A stretch of DNA of 64,000 bases from Saccharum officinarum (taxonomy: Eukaryota; Streptophyta; Magnoliopsida; Poales; Poaceae): NCBI GenBank assembly GCA_020631735.1, contig CM036154.1:1107759-1171758 (forward strand). The letters are read 5' to 3'. This document shows, one piece after another, positions 30,353 through 42,371 of the stretch (position 1 is the stretch's first letter; every line of letters begins with the position of its first letter). Below the pieces are notes generated by a model, which ran no database searches, was not told the DNA's origin, and worked only from the letters and a program-made list of their open reading frames with translations. Both the position numbers and the translations under genes were made by a program.

Positions 30353-30565
30353 TACCTTATAGCTGGCTACAGAATATACTTATTCTGTAGCCACTTGAAG
30401 TTACGATAATTGTTATGTTAATTCACGAGATTGTAGTAACTCCTTACTATGTGATTTACTATAATAATTATGGTAAATATCCTCATGTGTTATAGTAATT
30501 CAATTATCGTAAATAGAGGTGGCTACATAATAACTTATTTTGTAGCTAGCTATAGAGTATACTCT

Positions 30566-30571
<6 letters not shown>
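30353..30571. mobile_element. MITE with atagctggctacagaat termini
   Basis: The left end tatagctggctacagaat and right end attttgtagctagctatag form inverted termini. The internal sequence includes tatcgtaaatagaggtggct, which also occurs at 22440-22540 and, inverted, at 30733-30797. Confidence 0.55.
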
Positions 30572-30664
<93 letters not shown>

Positions 30665-30795
30665 ATGTGTGTTGTGTGTATATATATATATGTGTTGTGT
30701 GTGTGTGTGTGTGTGTGTGTGCGCGTGTGTGGTGTGGAGAGTATACTCTATAGCTAGCTACAAAATAAGTTATTCTGTAGCCACCTCTATTTACG

Positions 30796-30797
<2 letters not shown>
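30506..30797. repeat. long inverted repeat with a microsatellite loop
   Basis: The 30506-30571 arm is the near-perfect reverse complement of 30733-30797, about 65 bp each. The loop is (CA)n, then (TA)n, then (GT)n, which is itself largely self-complementary, so the whole 290 bp could form one hairpin or cruciform. Confidence 0.8.
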
Positions 30798-30866
<69 letters not shown>

Positions 30867-30892
30867 TATATATAATATATATAGCAATGTTT
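30798..30892. repeat. (TA)n microsatellite
   Basis: Interrupted TA tract. Confidence 0.9.
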
Positions 30893-32136
30893 TCATTTTG
30901 TTTTTTCCTTCAATTTTGCCCTTGTGTTAGTGCATGGTCTTGTTATCCATGGTTAGAGTTATGACACAATTTCACCCTTTGCTAGAGTTGGTGTTATGAG
31001 GCCCAATACACCTAGCTTGCTTGTGTGGTTTTTAGCTAGTTTGCTCGTAAACGACTCATTTATTTGCTATCACGTAAGTACGGCATTTAACCTTTGTTGG
31101 TTTCCACATAAACCTAGCCATTCATCATAATGTAGAATGAGAGTTATCCTTCATTCTTTCTCAAGCAAGCGATCCAGCAAATCCTTAATAATTCCTGGTT
31201 AAATTTGTCTCTGAAACTGACTACCACTAAGTTGAACATAAAATAGACTATCATTAGTCTAAAAAGCATCGCAAGGATCTCAAACCTCATAAAGACCATA
31301 GTGCTCTTCAGGAGTACTATTCATAGCCATATTGAATATCTCCACTATTTGACTGGATAACTATGTCATTGTGCTCCTCAAGCTCAACGATAAAGGGAGA
31401 CTCATGCCGACGCTCCTCAGGCTCAACGATGAAGTGAGATTCATGCTAGTACAGCTCATCAAGGTGCTTGGGGGGTATGGCAATTATAGGACCAATGGCC
31501 TATGCGTCCACATCTGTAGCAATACCCCCTACCCCTACACTTCATGTGATCTCTTTGGATTCGGTTTTACCTTTGAGCTTTACCCTAACCTGTCTTTGAA
31601 TATTACAACTTTCTTTCCCTTAGGGTTAGGCACATTGGTACCTCAGTGCACTTAAAGTACTTTGATCTTAAAACTATTGTTACATGTTGGGATGGAAAGT
31701 GTAAGACACAAACCCTACGTAAGGTAGAGGCTTGTGAAGGCTGCAATCCTCTTCTAGACATATATAACATTGTAGACACATTTGTATGAAGGGTAGACTG
31801 TACACCGCCACAGACTTTTATGTCATTGGAGCAAGTGACCTAACCATGTCAACCTTTGTTCCGAAAACCTGTGAACTAACCAACAATGTCAACCTCTATT
31901 ATTAGTGGAAACGATCCTTCAGAGGCTGTCACAAGTCAATTGGTAAATCCAATGTGCAAAAGTAGGATTCCAACATAGTGTAATCTTCCAAGACTACACG
32001 CTGTTTTCCAGATATTTTTTTCAAAGCTTGTAATCTTTAGGATTCCATTATAGTTTGTGCAAGAAAATATAATTGATCAATAAATCTTTTACCCCTTGGC
32101 CGATAATAAATATTTCACCCTTTATCTATCAATCAG
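30893..32136. other. intergenic sequence, nothing recognised
   Basis: Low-complexity-free, about 42 percent GC by eye. No frame with recognisable protein and no repeat shared with the rest of the window. Confidence 0.4.
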
Positions 32137-32141
32137 TGTAT

Positions 32142-32215
<74 letters not shown>

Positions 32216-32249
32216 ACACACGCACGCACGCACGCACGCACGCACGCAC
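32137..32249. repeat. (CA)n / (CACG)n microsatellite ending at a gap
   Basis: A CA tract grading into CGCA repeats. The assembly breaks here, which is typical for such tracts. Confidence 0.97.
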
Positions 32250-32349
32250 NNNNNNNNNNNNNNNNNNNNNNNNNNNNNNNNNNNNNNNNNNNNNNNNNNN
32301 NNNNNNNNNNNNNNNNNNNNNNNNNNNNNNNNNNNNNNNNNNNNNNNNN
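32250..32349. other. assembly gap (100 N)
   Basis: Exactly 100 N between a microsatellite and a satellite array. The true left edge of the array is therefore unknown. Confidence 0.98.
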
Positions 32350-35300
32350 CACTAGAGATTTTTCTAAAAGACATTATCATTGGCCATAAAGTAGCATTTA
32401 TTTTGGTGAAATCTTACAAATTCCGTCGAAGATGTCTGGGTCCACCCGTGTTTCGAAACGAGCTGGGTAGGACAGGAATGGCACATTGGAAGTTAGAGTG
32501 ATAGGTTAGATGATTTCACTATCAATTATGTCACTTACCCAGGCCATCAATGTACACTGGACGCCATGACACCGAGGACTGCTGACGCTGATTTCAGGGC
32601 AGATTGAAAACCATGAGAAACTTTGCCTTTCGGATATGAAATTAGCTAGATTTTTTTCATGGCTATAGAAATAGATTCCTCACCATAGAGAACCTGAATT
32701 GGCAAAAGTGGACCCCTAGAGATTTTTCTAAAAATCACATATCATAGCCACAAAGTAGCAATTGTTTTTGGTAAAATCTTGCAATTTTATCGAAGATGTC
32801 TGGGTCCACCCGTGTTTTGAAACGAGCTGGGTAGGACAGGAATGGCACATAGGAAGTTAGGGTGGATAGGTTAGATGATGTCACTATCAATTATGTCACT
32901 TACCCAGGCCATTAATGTACGCTGGACGCCACGACACCGGGGACTGCTGACGCTGATTTCAGGGCAGATTGAAAACCATGAGAACTTTGCCTTTCGGATA
33001 TGAAATCGAGCTAGATTTTTTTCATGCCTAATTATCAGATACCTCACCATAGATACCTGAATTGACAAAAGTGGACCCCTAGAGATTTTTCTAAAAATCA
33101 CTTATCATGGCCACCAAAGTAGCAATTGTTTTGGTAAAATCTTGCAATTTTATCGAAGATGTCTGGGTCCACTCGTATTTCGAAATGAGCTGGGTAGGAC
33201 AGGAATGGCACATAGGAAGTTAGGGTGGATAGGTTAGATGATGTCACTATCAATTATGTCACTTACCCAGGCCATTAATGTACGCTGGACGCCACGACAC
33301 CGGGGACTGCTGACGCTGATTTCAGGGCAGATTGAAAACCATGAGAACTTTGCCTTTCGAATATGAAATCGAGCTAGATTTTTTTCATAGCTATAGAATT
33401 AGATACCTCACCATAGAGAACCTGAATTGGCAAAAGTGGACCCTAGAGATTTTTCTAAAAATCACTTATCATAGGCCACAAAGTAGCAATTATTCTGGTA
33501 AAATCTTGCAATTTTATCGAAGATGTCTGGGTCCATCCGTGTTTCGAAATGAGTTGGGTAGGACAGGAATGACACATAGGAAGTTAGGGTGGATAGGTTA
33601 GATGATGTCACTATCAATTATGTCACTTACCCAGGCCATTAATGTACTTGGACGCCACGACACCGGGGACTGCTGACGCTGATTTCAGGGCAGATTAAAA
33701 ACCATGAGAACTTTGCCTTTCGGATATGAAATCAAGCTAGATTTTTTTCATGGCTATTAGAATCAGATACCTCACCATAGAGAACCTGAATTGGCAAAAG
33801 GAATCACTAGAGATTTTTCTAAAAGACACTTATCATTGACCACAAAGTAGCATTTATTTTGGTGAAAATCTTACAATTCCGTCGAAGATGTCTAGGTCCA
33901 CCCGTGTTTCGAAACGAGCTGGGTAGGATACGAATTGCACATAGGAAGTTAGGGTGGATAGGTTAGATGATGTCACTATCAATTATGTCACTTACTCAGG
34001 CCATTAATGTACGCTGGACGCCACGACACCGGGGACTGCTGACGCTGATTTCAGGGCAGATTGAAAACCATGAAACTTTGCCTTTCGAATATGAAATCGA
34101 GCTAGATTTTTTTCATGGCTACAGAATTAGATACCTCACCATAGAGAACCTGAATTGGCAAAAGTGGGCCCTAGAGATTTTTCTAAAATCACTTATCATA
34201 GGCCACAAAGTAGCAATTATTTTGGTAAAATCTTGCAATTTTATCGAAGATGTCTGGGTCCACCCGTGTTTCAAAATGAGCTGGGTAGGACAGGAATGGC
34301 ACATAGGAAGTTAGGGTGGATAGGTTAGATGATGTCACTATCAATTATGTCACTTACCCAGGCCATTAATGTACGTTGGACGCCACGACACCGGGGACTG
34401 CTGACGCTGATTTCAGGGCAGATTGAAAACCATGAGAACTTTGCCTTTCGGATATGAAATCGAGCTAGATTTTTTTCATGGCTACAGAATTAGATACCTC
34501 ACCCTAGATAACCTAAATTGACAAAAGAGAATCACTAGAGATTTTTCTAAAAGACATTTATCATTGGCCATAAAGTAGCATTTATTTTGGTGAAATCTTA
34601 CAATTCCGTCGAAGATGTCTAGGTCCACCCGTGTTTCGAAACGAGCTGGGTAGGATACGAATTGCACATAGGAAGTTAGGGTGGATAGGTTAGATGATGT
34701 CACTATCAATTATGTCACTTACTCAGGCCATTAATGTACGCTGGACGCCACGACACCGGGGACTGCTGACGCTGATTTCAGGGCAGATTGAAAACCATGA
34801 GAACTTTGCCTTTCGAATATGAAATCGAGCTAGATTTTTTTCATGGCTACAGAATTAGATACCTCACCATAGAGAACCTGAATTGGCAAAAGTGGGCCCT
34901 AGAGATTTTTCTAAAAATCACTTATCATAGGCCACAAAGTAGCAATTATTTTGGTAAAATCTTGCAATTTTATCGAAGATGTCTGGGTCCATCCGTGTTT
35001 CGAAATGAGTTGGGTAGGACAGGAATGACACATAGGAAGTTAGGGTGGATAGGTTAGATGATGTCACTATCAATTATGTCACTTACCCAGGCCATTAATG
35101 TATGTCTGGACGCCACGACACGGGGACTGCTGACGCTGATTTCAGGGCAGATTGAAAACCATGAGAACTTTGCCTTTCGGATATGAAATCGAGCTAGATT
35201 TTTTTCATGGCTACAGAATTAGATACCTCACCATAGAGAACCTGAATGGGCAAAGGTGGACCCCTAATGATTTTTCTAAAAATCACTTATCATAGGCCAC

Positions 35301-38300
35301 AAAGTAGCATTTATTTTGTTAAAATCTTACAATTTTATCGAAGATGTCTGGTCCACCCGTGTTTCGAAACGAGCTGGGTAGGACAGGAATGGCACATAGG
35401 AAGTTAGGGTGGATAGGTTAGATGATGTCACTATCAATTATGTCACTTACTCAGGCCATTAATGTACGCTGGACGCCACGACACCGGGGACTGCTGATGC
35501 TGATTTCAGGGCAGATTGAAAACCATGAGAACTTTGCCTTTCGAATATGAAATTGAGCTAGATTTTTTTCATGGCTACAGAATTAGATACCTCACCATAG
35601 AGAACCTGAATTGGCAAAAGTGGACCCCTAGAGATTTTTCTAAAAATCACTTATCATAGGCCACAAAGTAGCAATTATTTTGGTACAATCTTGCAATTTT
35701 ATCGAAGATGTCTGGGTCCACCCGTGTTTCGAAACGAGCTAGGTAGGACAGGAATGGCACATAGGAAGTTAGGGTGGATAGGTTAGATGATGTCACTATC
35801 AATTATGTCACTTACCCAGGCCATTAATGTACGCTGGATGCCAAGACAACGGGGACTGCCGATGTTCATTTCAGGGCTGATTAAAAACCATGAGAACTTT
35901 GCCTTTCGGATATGGAATCGAGCTAGATTTTTTTTCATAGCTGCAGAATCACATGCCTCACCCTAGATAACCTAAATTGACAAAAGAGAATCACTAGAGA
36001 TTTTTCTAAAAGACATTTATCATTGGCCATAAAGTAGCATTTATTTTGGTGAAATCTTACAATTCCGTCGAAGATGTCTGGGTCCACCCGTGTTTCGAAA
36101 CGAGCTGGGTAGGATAGGAATGGCACATTAGGAAGTTAGAGTGGATAGATTAGATGATTTCACTATCAATTATGTCACTTACCTAGGCCATCAATGTACG
36201 CTGGACGCCACGACAGCGAGGACTGCTGACGCTGATTTCAGGGCAGATTGAAAACCATGAGAACTTTGCCTTTCGGATATGAAATCGAGCTAGATTTTTT
36301 TCATGGCTATAGAAATAGATACCTCACCATAGAGAACCTAAATTGGCAAAAGTGGACCCCTAGAGATTTTTCTAAAAATCACATATCATAGGCCACAAAG
36401 TAGCAATTGTTTTGGTAAAATCTTACAATTTTATCGAAGATGTCTGGGTCCACCCGTGTTTCGAAACGAGCTGGGTAGGACAGGAATGGCACATAGGAAG
36501 TTAGGGTGATAGGTTAGATGATGTCACTATCAATTATGTCACTTACCCAGGCCATTAATGTACGCTGGATGCCACGACACCGGGGACTGCTGACGCTGAT
36601 TTCAGGGCAGATTGAAAACCATGAGAACTTTGCCTTTCGGATATGAAATCGAGCTAGATTTTTTTCATGGCTACATTATCAGATACCTCACCATAGATAA
36701 CAAGAATTGAAAAAGTGGACCCCTAGAGATTTTTCTAAAAATCACTTATCATAGGCCACAAAGTAGCAATTGTTTTGGTAAAATCTTGCAATTTTATCGA
36801 AGATGTCTGGGTCCACCCGTATTTCGAAACGAGCTGGGTAGGACAGGAATGACACATAGGAAGTTAGGGTGGATAGGTTCGATGATGTCACTATCAATTA
36901 TGTCACTTACCCAGACAATTAATGTACGTTGGACGCCACGACACCGGGGACTGCTGACGCTGATTTCAGGGCAGATTAAAAACCATGAGAACTTTGCCTT
37001 TCGGATATGAAATCGAGCTAGATTTTTTTCATGGCTACAGAATTAGATACCTCACCATAGAGAACCTGAATGGGCAAAGGTGGACCCCTACTGATTTTTC
37101 TAAAAATCACTTATCATAGGCCACAAAGTAGCATTTATTTTGGTAAAATCTTGCAATTTTATTGAAGATGTCTGGGTCCACCCGTGTTTCGAAACGAGCT
37201 GGGTAGGACAGGAATGGCACATAGGAAGTTAAGGTGGATAGGTTAGATGATGTCACTATCAATTATGTCACTTACTCAGGCCATTAATGTACGCTGGACG
37301 CCACGACACCGGGGACTGCTGACGCTGATTTCAGGGCAGATTGAAAACCATGAGAACTTTGCCTTTCGAATATGAAATTGAGCTAGATTTTTTTCATGGC
37401 TACAGAATTAGATACCTCACCATAGAGAACCTGAATTGGCAAAAGTGGACCCCTAGAGATTTTTCTAAAAATCACTTATCATAGGCCACAAAGTAGCAAT
37501 TATTTTGGTACAATCTTGCAATTTTATTGAAGATGTCTGGGTCCACCCGTGTTTCGAAACGAGCTAGGTAGTACTGGAATGGCACATAGGAAGTTAGGGT
37601 GGATAGGTTAGATGATGTCACTATCAATTATGTCACTTACCCATGGCCATTAATATACGTTGGATGCCAAGACAACGGGGACTGCCGATGTTCATTTCAG
37701 GGCTAATTAAAAACCATGAGAACTTTGCCTTCCGGATATGGAATCGAGCTAGATTTTTTTGTCATAGCTATAGAATCACATGCCTCACCCTAGATAACCT
37801 AAATTGACAAAAGAGAATCACTAGAGATTTTTCTAAAAGACATTTATCATTGGCCATAAAGTAGCATTTATTTTGGTGAAATCTTACAATTCCGTCGAAG
37901 ATGTCTAGGTCCACCCGTGTTTCGAAACGAGCTGGGTAGGACAGGAATGGCACATTGGAAGTTAGAGTGGATAGATTAGATGATTTCACTATCAATTATG
38001 TCACTTACCTAGGCCATTAATGTACGCTGGACGCCACGACAGTCAGGACTGCTGACGCTGATTTCAGGGCAGATTGAAAACCATGAGAACTTTGCCTTTC
38101 GGATATGAAATCAAGCTAGATTTTTTTCATGGCTATAGAAATAGATACCTCACCATAGAGAACCTAAATTGGCAAAAGTGGACCCCTAGAGATTTTTCTA
38201 AAAATCACATATCATAGGCCACAAAGTAGCAATTGTTTTGGTAAAATCTTACAATTTTATCGAAGATGTCTGGGTCCACCCGTGTTTCGAAACGAGTTGG

Positions 38301-41300
38301 GTGGGACAGGAATGGCACATAGGAAGTTAGGGTAGATAGGTTAGATGATGTCACTATCAATTATGTCACTTACCCAGGCCATTAATGTACGCTGGATGCC
38401 ACGACACCGGGGAATGCTGACGCTGATTTCAGGGCAGATTGAAAACCATGAGAACTTTGCCTTTCGGATATGAAATCGAGCTAGATTTTTTTCATGGCTA
38501 CATTATCAGATACCTCACCATAGATAACATGAATTGACAAAAGTGGACCCCTAGAGATTTTTCTAAAAATCACTTATCATGGGCCACAAAGTAGCAATTG
38601 TTTTGGTAAAATCTTGCAATTTTATCGAAGATGTCTGGGTCCACCCGTATTTCGAAACGAGCTGGGTAGGACAGGAATGACACATAGGAAGTTAGGGTGG
38701 ATAGGTTCGATGACGTCACTATCAATTATGTCACTTACCCAGGCAATTAATGTACGTTGGACGCCACGACACCGGGGACTGCTAACGCTGATTTCAGGGC
38801 AGATTAAAAACCATAAGCACTTTGCCTTTCGGATATGAAATCAAGCTAGATTTTTTTCATGGCTACAGAATTAGATACCTCACCATAGAGAACCTGAATG
38901 GGCAAAGGTGGACCCCTACTGATTTTTCTAAAAATCACTTATCATAGGCCACAAAGTAGCATTTATTTTGGTAAAATCTTGCAATTTTATTGAAGATGTC
39001 TGGGTCCACCCGTGTTTCGAAACGAGCTGGGTAGGACAGGAATGGCACATAGGAAGTTAAGGTGGATAGGTTAGATGATGTCACTATCAATTATGTCACT
39101 TACTCAGGCCATTAATGTACGCTGGACGCCACGACACCGGGGACTGCTGACGCTGATTTCAGGGCAGATTGAAAACCATGAGAACTTTGCCTTACGAATA
39201 TGAAATTGAGCTAGATTTTTTTCATGGCTACAGAATTAGATACCTCACCATAGAGAACCTGAATTGGCAAAAGTGGACCCCTAGAGATTTTTCTAAAAAT
39301 CACTTATTATAGGCCACAAAGTAGCAATTATTTTGGTACAATCTTGCAATTTTATTGAAGATGTCTGGGTCCACCCGTGTTTCGAAACGAGCTAGGTAGT
39401 ACTGGAATGGCACATAGGAAGTTAGGGTGGATAGGTTAGATGATGTCACTATCAATTATGTCACTTACCCATGCCATTAATATACGCTGGATGCCAAGAC
39501 AACGGGGACTGCCGATGTTCATTTCAGGGCTAATTAAAAACCATGAGAACTTTGCCTTCCGGATATGGAATCGAGCTAGATTTTTTTGTCATAGCTATAG
39601 AATCACATGCCTCACCCTAGATAACCTAAATTGACAAAAGAGAATCACTAGAGATTTTTCTAAAAGACATTTATCATTGGCCATAAAGTAGCATTTATTT
39701 TGGTGAAATCTTACAATTCCGTCGAAGATGTCTAGGTCCACCCGTGTTTCGAAACGAGCTGGGTAGGACAAGAATGGCACATTGGAAGTTAGAGTGGATA
39801 GATTAGATGATTTCACTATCAATTATGTCACTTACCTAGGCCATCAACGTACGCTGGACACCATGACAGCGAGGACTACTGACGCTGATTTCAGGGCAGA
39901 TTGAAAACCATGAGAACTTTGCCTTTCGGATATGAAATCAAGCTAGATTTTTTTCATGGCTATAGAAATAGATACCTCACCATAGAGAACCTAAATTGGC
40001 AAAAGTGGACCCCTAGAGATTTTTCTAAAAATCACATATCATAGGCCACAAAGTAGCAATTGTTTTGGTAAAATCTTACAATTTTATCGAAGATGTCTAG
40101 GTCCACCCGTGTTTCGAAACGAGCTGGGTAGGACAGGAATGACACATAGGAAGTTAGGGTGGATAGGTTAGATGATGTCACTATCAATTATGTCACTTAC
40201 CCAGACCATTAATGTATGCTAGACGCCACGACACCGGGGACTGCTGACGCTGATTTCAGGGCAGATTGAAAACCATGAGAACTTTGCCTTTCGGATATGA
40301 AATCGAGCTAGATTTTTTTCATGGCTACATTATCAGATACCTCACCATAGATAACATGAATTGACAAAAGTGGACCCCTAGAGATTTTTCTAAAAATCAC
40401 TTATCATGGGCCACAAAGTAGCAATTGTTTTGGTAAAATCTTGCAATTTTATCGAAGATGTCTGGGTCCACCCGTATTTCGAAACGAGCTGGGTAGGACA
40501 GGAATGGCACATAGGAAGTTAGGGTGGATAGGTTAGATGATGTCACTATCAATTATGTCACTTACTCAGGCCATTAATGTATGCTGGACGCCATGACACC
40601 GGGGACTGCTGACGCTAATTTCAGGGCAGATTGAAAACCATGAGAACTTTGCCTTTCGAATATGAAATCGAGCTAGATTTTTTTCGTGGCTACAGAATTA
40701 GATACCTCACCATAGAGAACCTGAATTGGCAAAAGTGGACCCTAGAGATTTTTCTAAAAATCACTTATCATAGGCCACAAAGTAGCAATTATTCTGGTAA
40801 AATCTTGCAATTTTATCGAAGATATCTGGGTCCATCCGTGTTTCGAAATGAGCTGGGTAGGACAGGAATGACACATAGGAAGTTAGGGTGGATAGGTTCG
40901 ATGACGTCACTATCAATTATGTCACTTACCCAGGCCATTAATGTACGTTGGACGCCACGACACCGGTGACTGCTGACGCTGATTTCAGGGCAGATTAAAA
41001 ACCATGAGCACTTTGCCTTTTGGATATGAAATCGAGCTAGATTTTTTTCATGGCAACATAATTAGATACCTCACCATAGAGAACCTGAATTGGCAAAAGT
41101 GGACCCCTAGTGATTTTTTTAAAAATCACTTATCATAGGCCACAAAGTAGCATTTATTTTAGTAAAATCTTGCAATATTATCAAAGATGTCTGGGTCCAC
41201 CCGTGTTTCGAAAGGAGCTGGGTAGGACAGGAATGGCACATAGGAAGTTAGGGTGGATAGGTTAGATGATGTCACTATTGATTATGTCACTTACTGAGGC

Positions 41301-42371
41301 CATTAATGTATGCTGGACGCCACGACACCAGGGACTGCTGACACTGATTTCAGGGCAGATTGAAAACCATGAGAACTTTGCCTTTCGGATATGAAATCAA
41401 GCTAGATTTTTTGCATGGCTACAGAATTAGATACCTCACCATAGAGAACCTGAATTGGCAAAAGTGGACCCCTAGAGATTTTTCTAAAAATCACTTATCA
41501 TAGGCCACAAAGTAGTAATTATTTTGGTAAAATCTTGTAATTTTATCGAAGATGTCTGGGTCCACCCGTGTTTTGAAACGAGCTGGGTAGTACAGGAATG
41601 GCACATAGGAAGTTAGGGTGGATAGGTTAGATGATGTCACTATCAATTATGTCACTTACCCATACCATTAATGTACGCTGGACGCCAAGACAACGGGGAC
41701 CGCCGATGTTCATTTTAGGGCTAATTAAAAACCATGAGAACTTTGCCTTCCGGATATGGAATCGAGCTAGATTTTTTTGTCTCAGCTGTAGAATCACATG
41801 CCTCACCCTAAATAACCTAAATTGACAAAAGAGAATCACTAGAGATTTTTCTAAAAGACATTTATCATTGGCCATAAAGTAGCATTTATTTTGGTGAAAT
41901 CTTACAATTCCGTCGAAGATGTCTGGGTCCACCCGTGTTTTGAAACGAGCTGGGTAGGACAGGAATGGCACATTGGAAGTTAGAGTGGATAGATTAGATG
42001 ATGTCACAATCAATTATGTCACTTACCCAGGCCATTAATGTACGCTGGATGCCACGACATCGGGGACTGCTGACGCTGATTTCAGGGCAGATTGAAAACC
42101 ATGAGAACTTTGCCTTTCGAATATGAAATCGAGCTAGATTTTTTTCATGGCTACAGAATTAGATACATCACCATAGAGAACCTGAATTGGCAAAAGTGGA
42201 CCCCAGAGATTTTTCTAAAAATCACTTATCATAGGCCACAAAGTAGCAATTATTTTGGTAAAATCTTGCAATTTTATCAAAGATGTCTGGGTCCACCCGT
42301 GTTTCGAAACGAGCTGGGTAGGACAGGAATGACACATAGGAAGTTAGGGTGGATAGGTTAGATGTTGTCAC
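32350..42371. repeat. satellite array, about 27.5 monomers of about 365 bp with five-monomer higher-order repeat
   Basis: The phrase cactatcaattatgtcact recurs 27 times from 32517 to 42005 (slightly altered in the copies near 41273 and 42005), with steps of 362-368 bases, mostly 364-365. The array ends in a partial unit at 42371. Monomer classes recur in order. A class with gatgttcatttcaggg starts near 35794, 37619, 39447 and 41638 (steps of 1825, 1828 and 2191). A class with gaatgggcaaagg recurs near 35246, 37069 and 38898. A class with gatttcact is at 32513, 36157, 37983 and 39810. So the basic higher-order unit is five monomers (about 1.83 kb), with one six-monomer variant. The first seven monomers do not follow the pattern. 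Open frames occur on both strands in several monomers because of low stop density and are not genes. I do not recognise the monomer as any named grass satellite. Confidence 0.95.

Noticed and set aside
32073..32501. Poly-Thr-His frames
   Set aside because: Translation of a (CA)n microsatellite and N gap.
33332..42361. Recurring 60-128 codon frames within the satellite, on both strands
   Set aside because: They repeat with the monomer and are broken by indels in sister monomers, so they are by-products of the repeat.
32350..42371. CRISPR-like array
   Set aside because: Repeat unit is about 365 bp without unique spacers, in a plant genome; it is a satellite.
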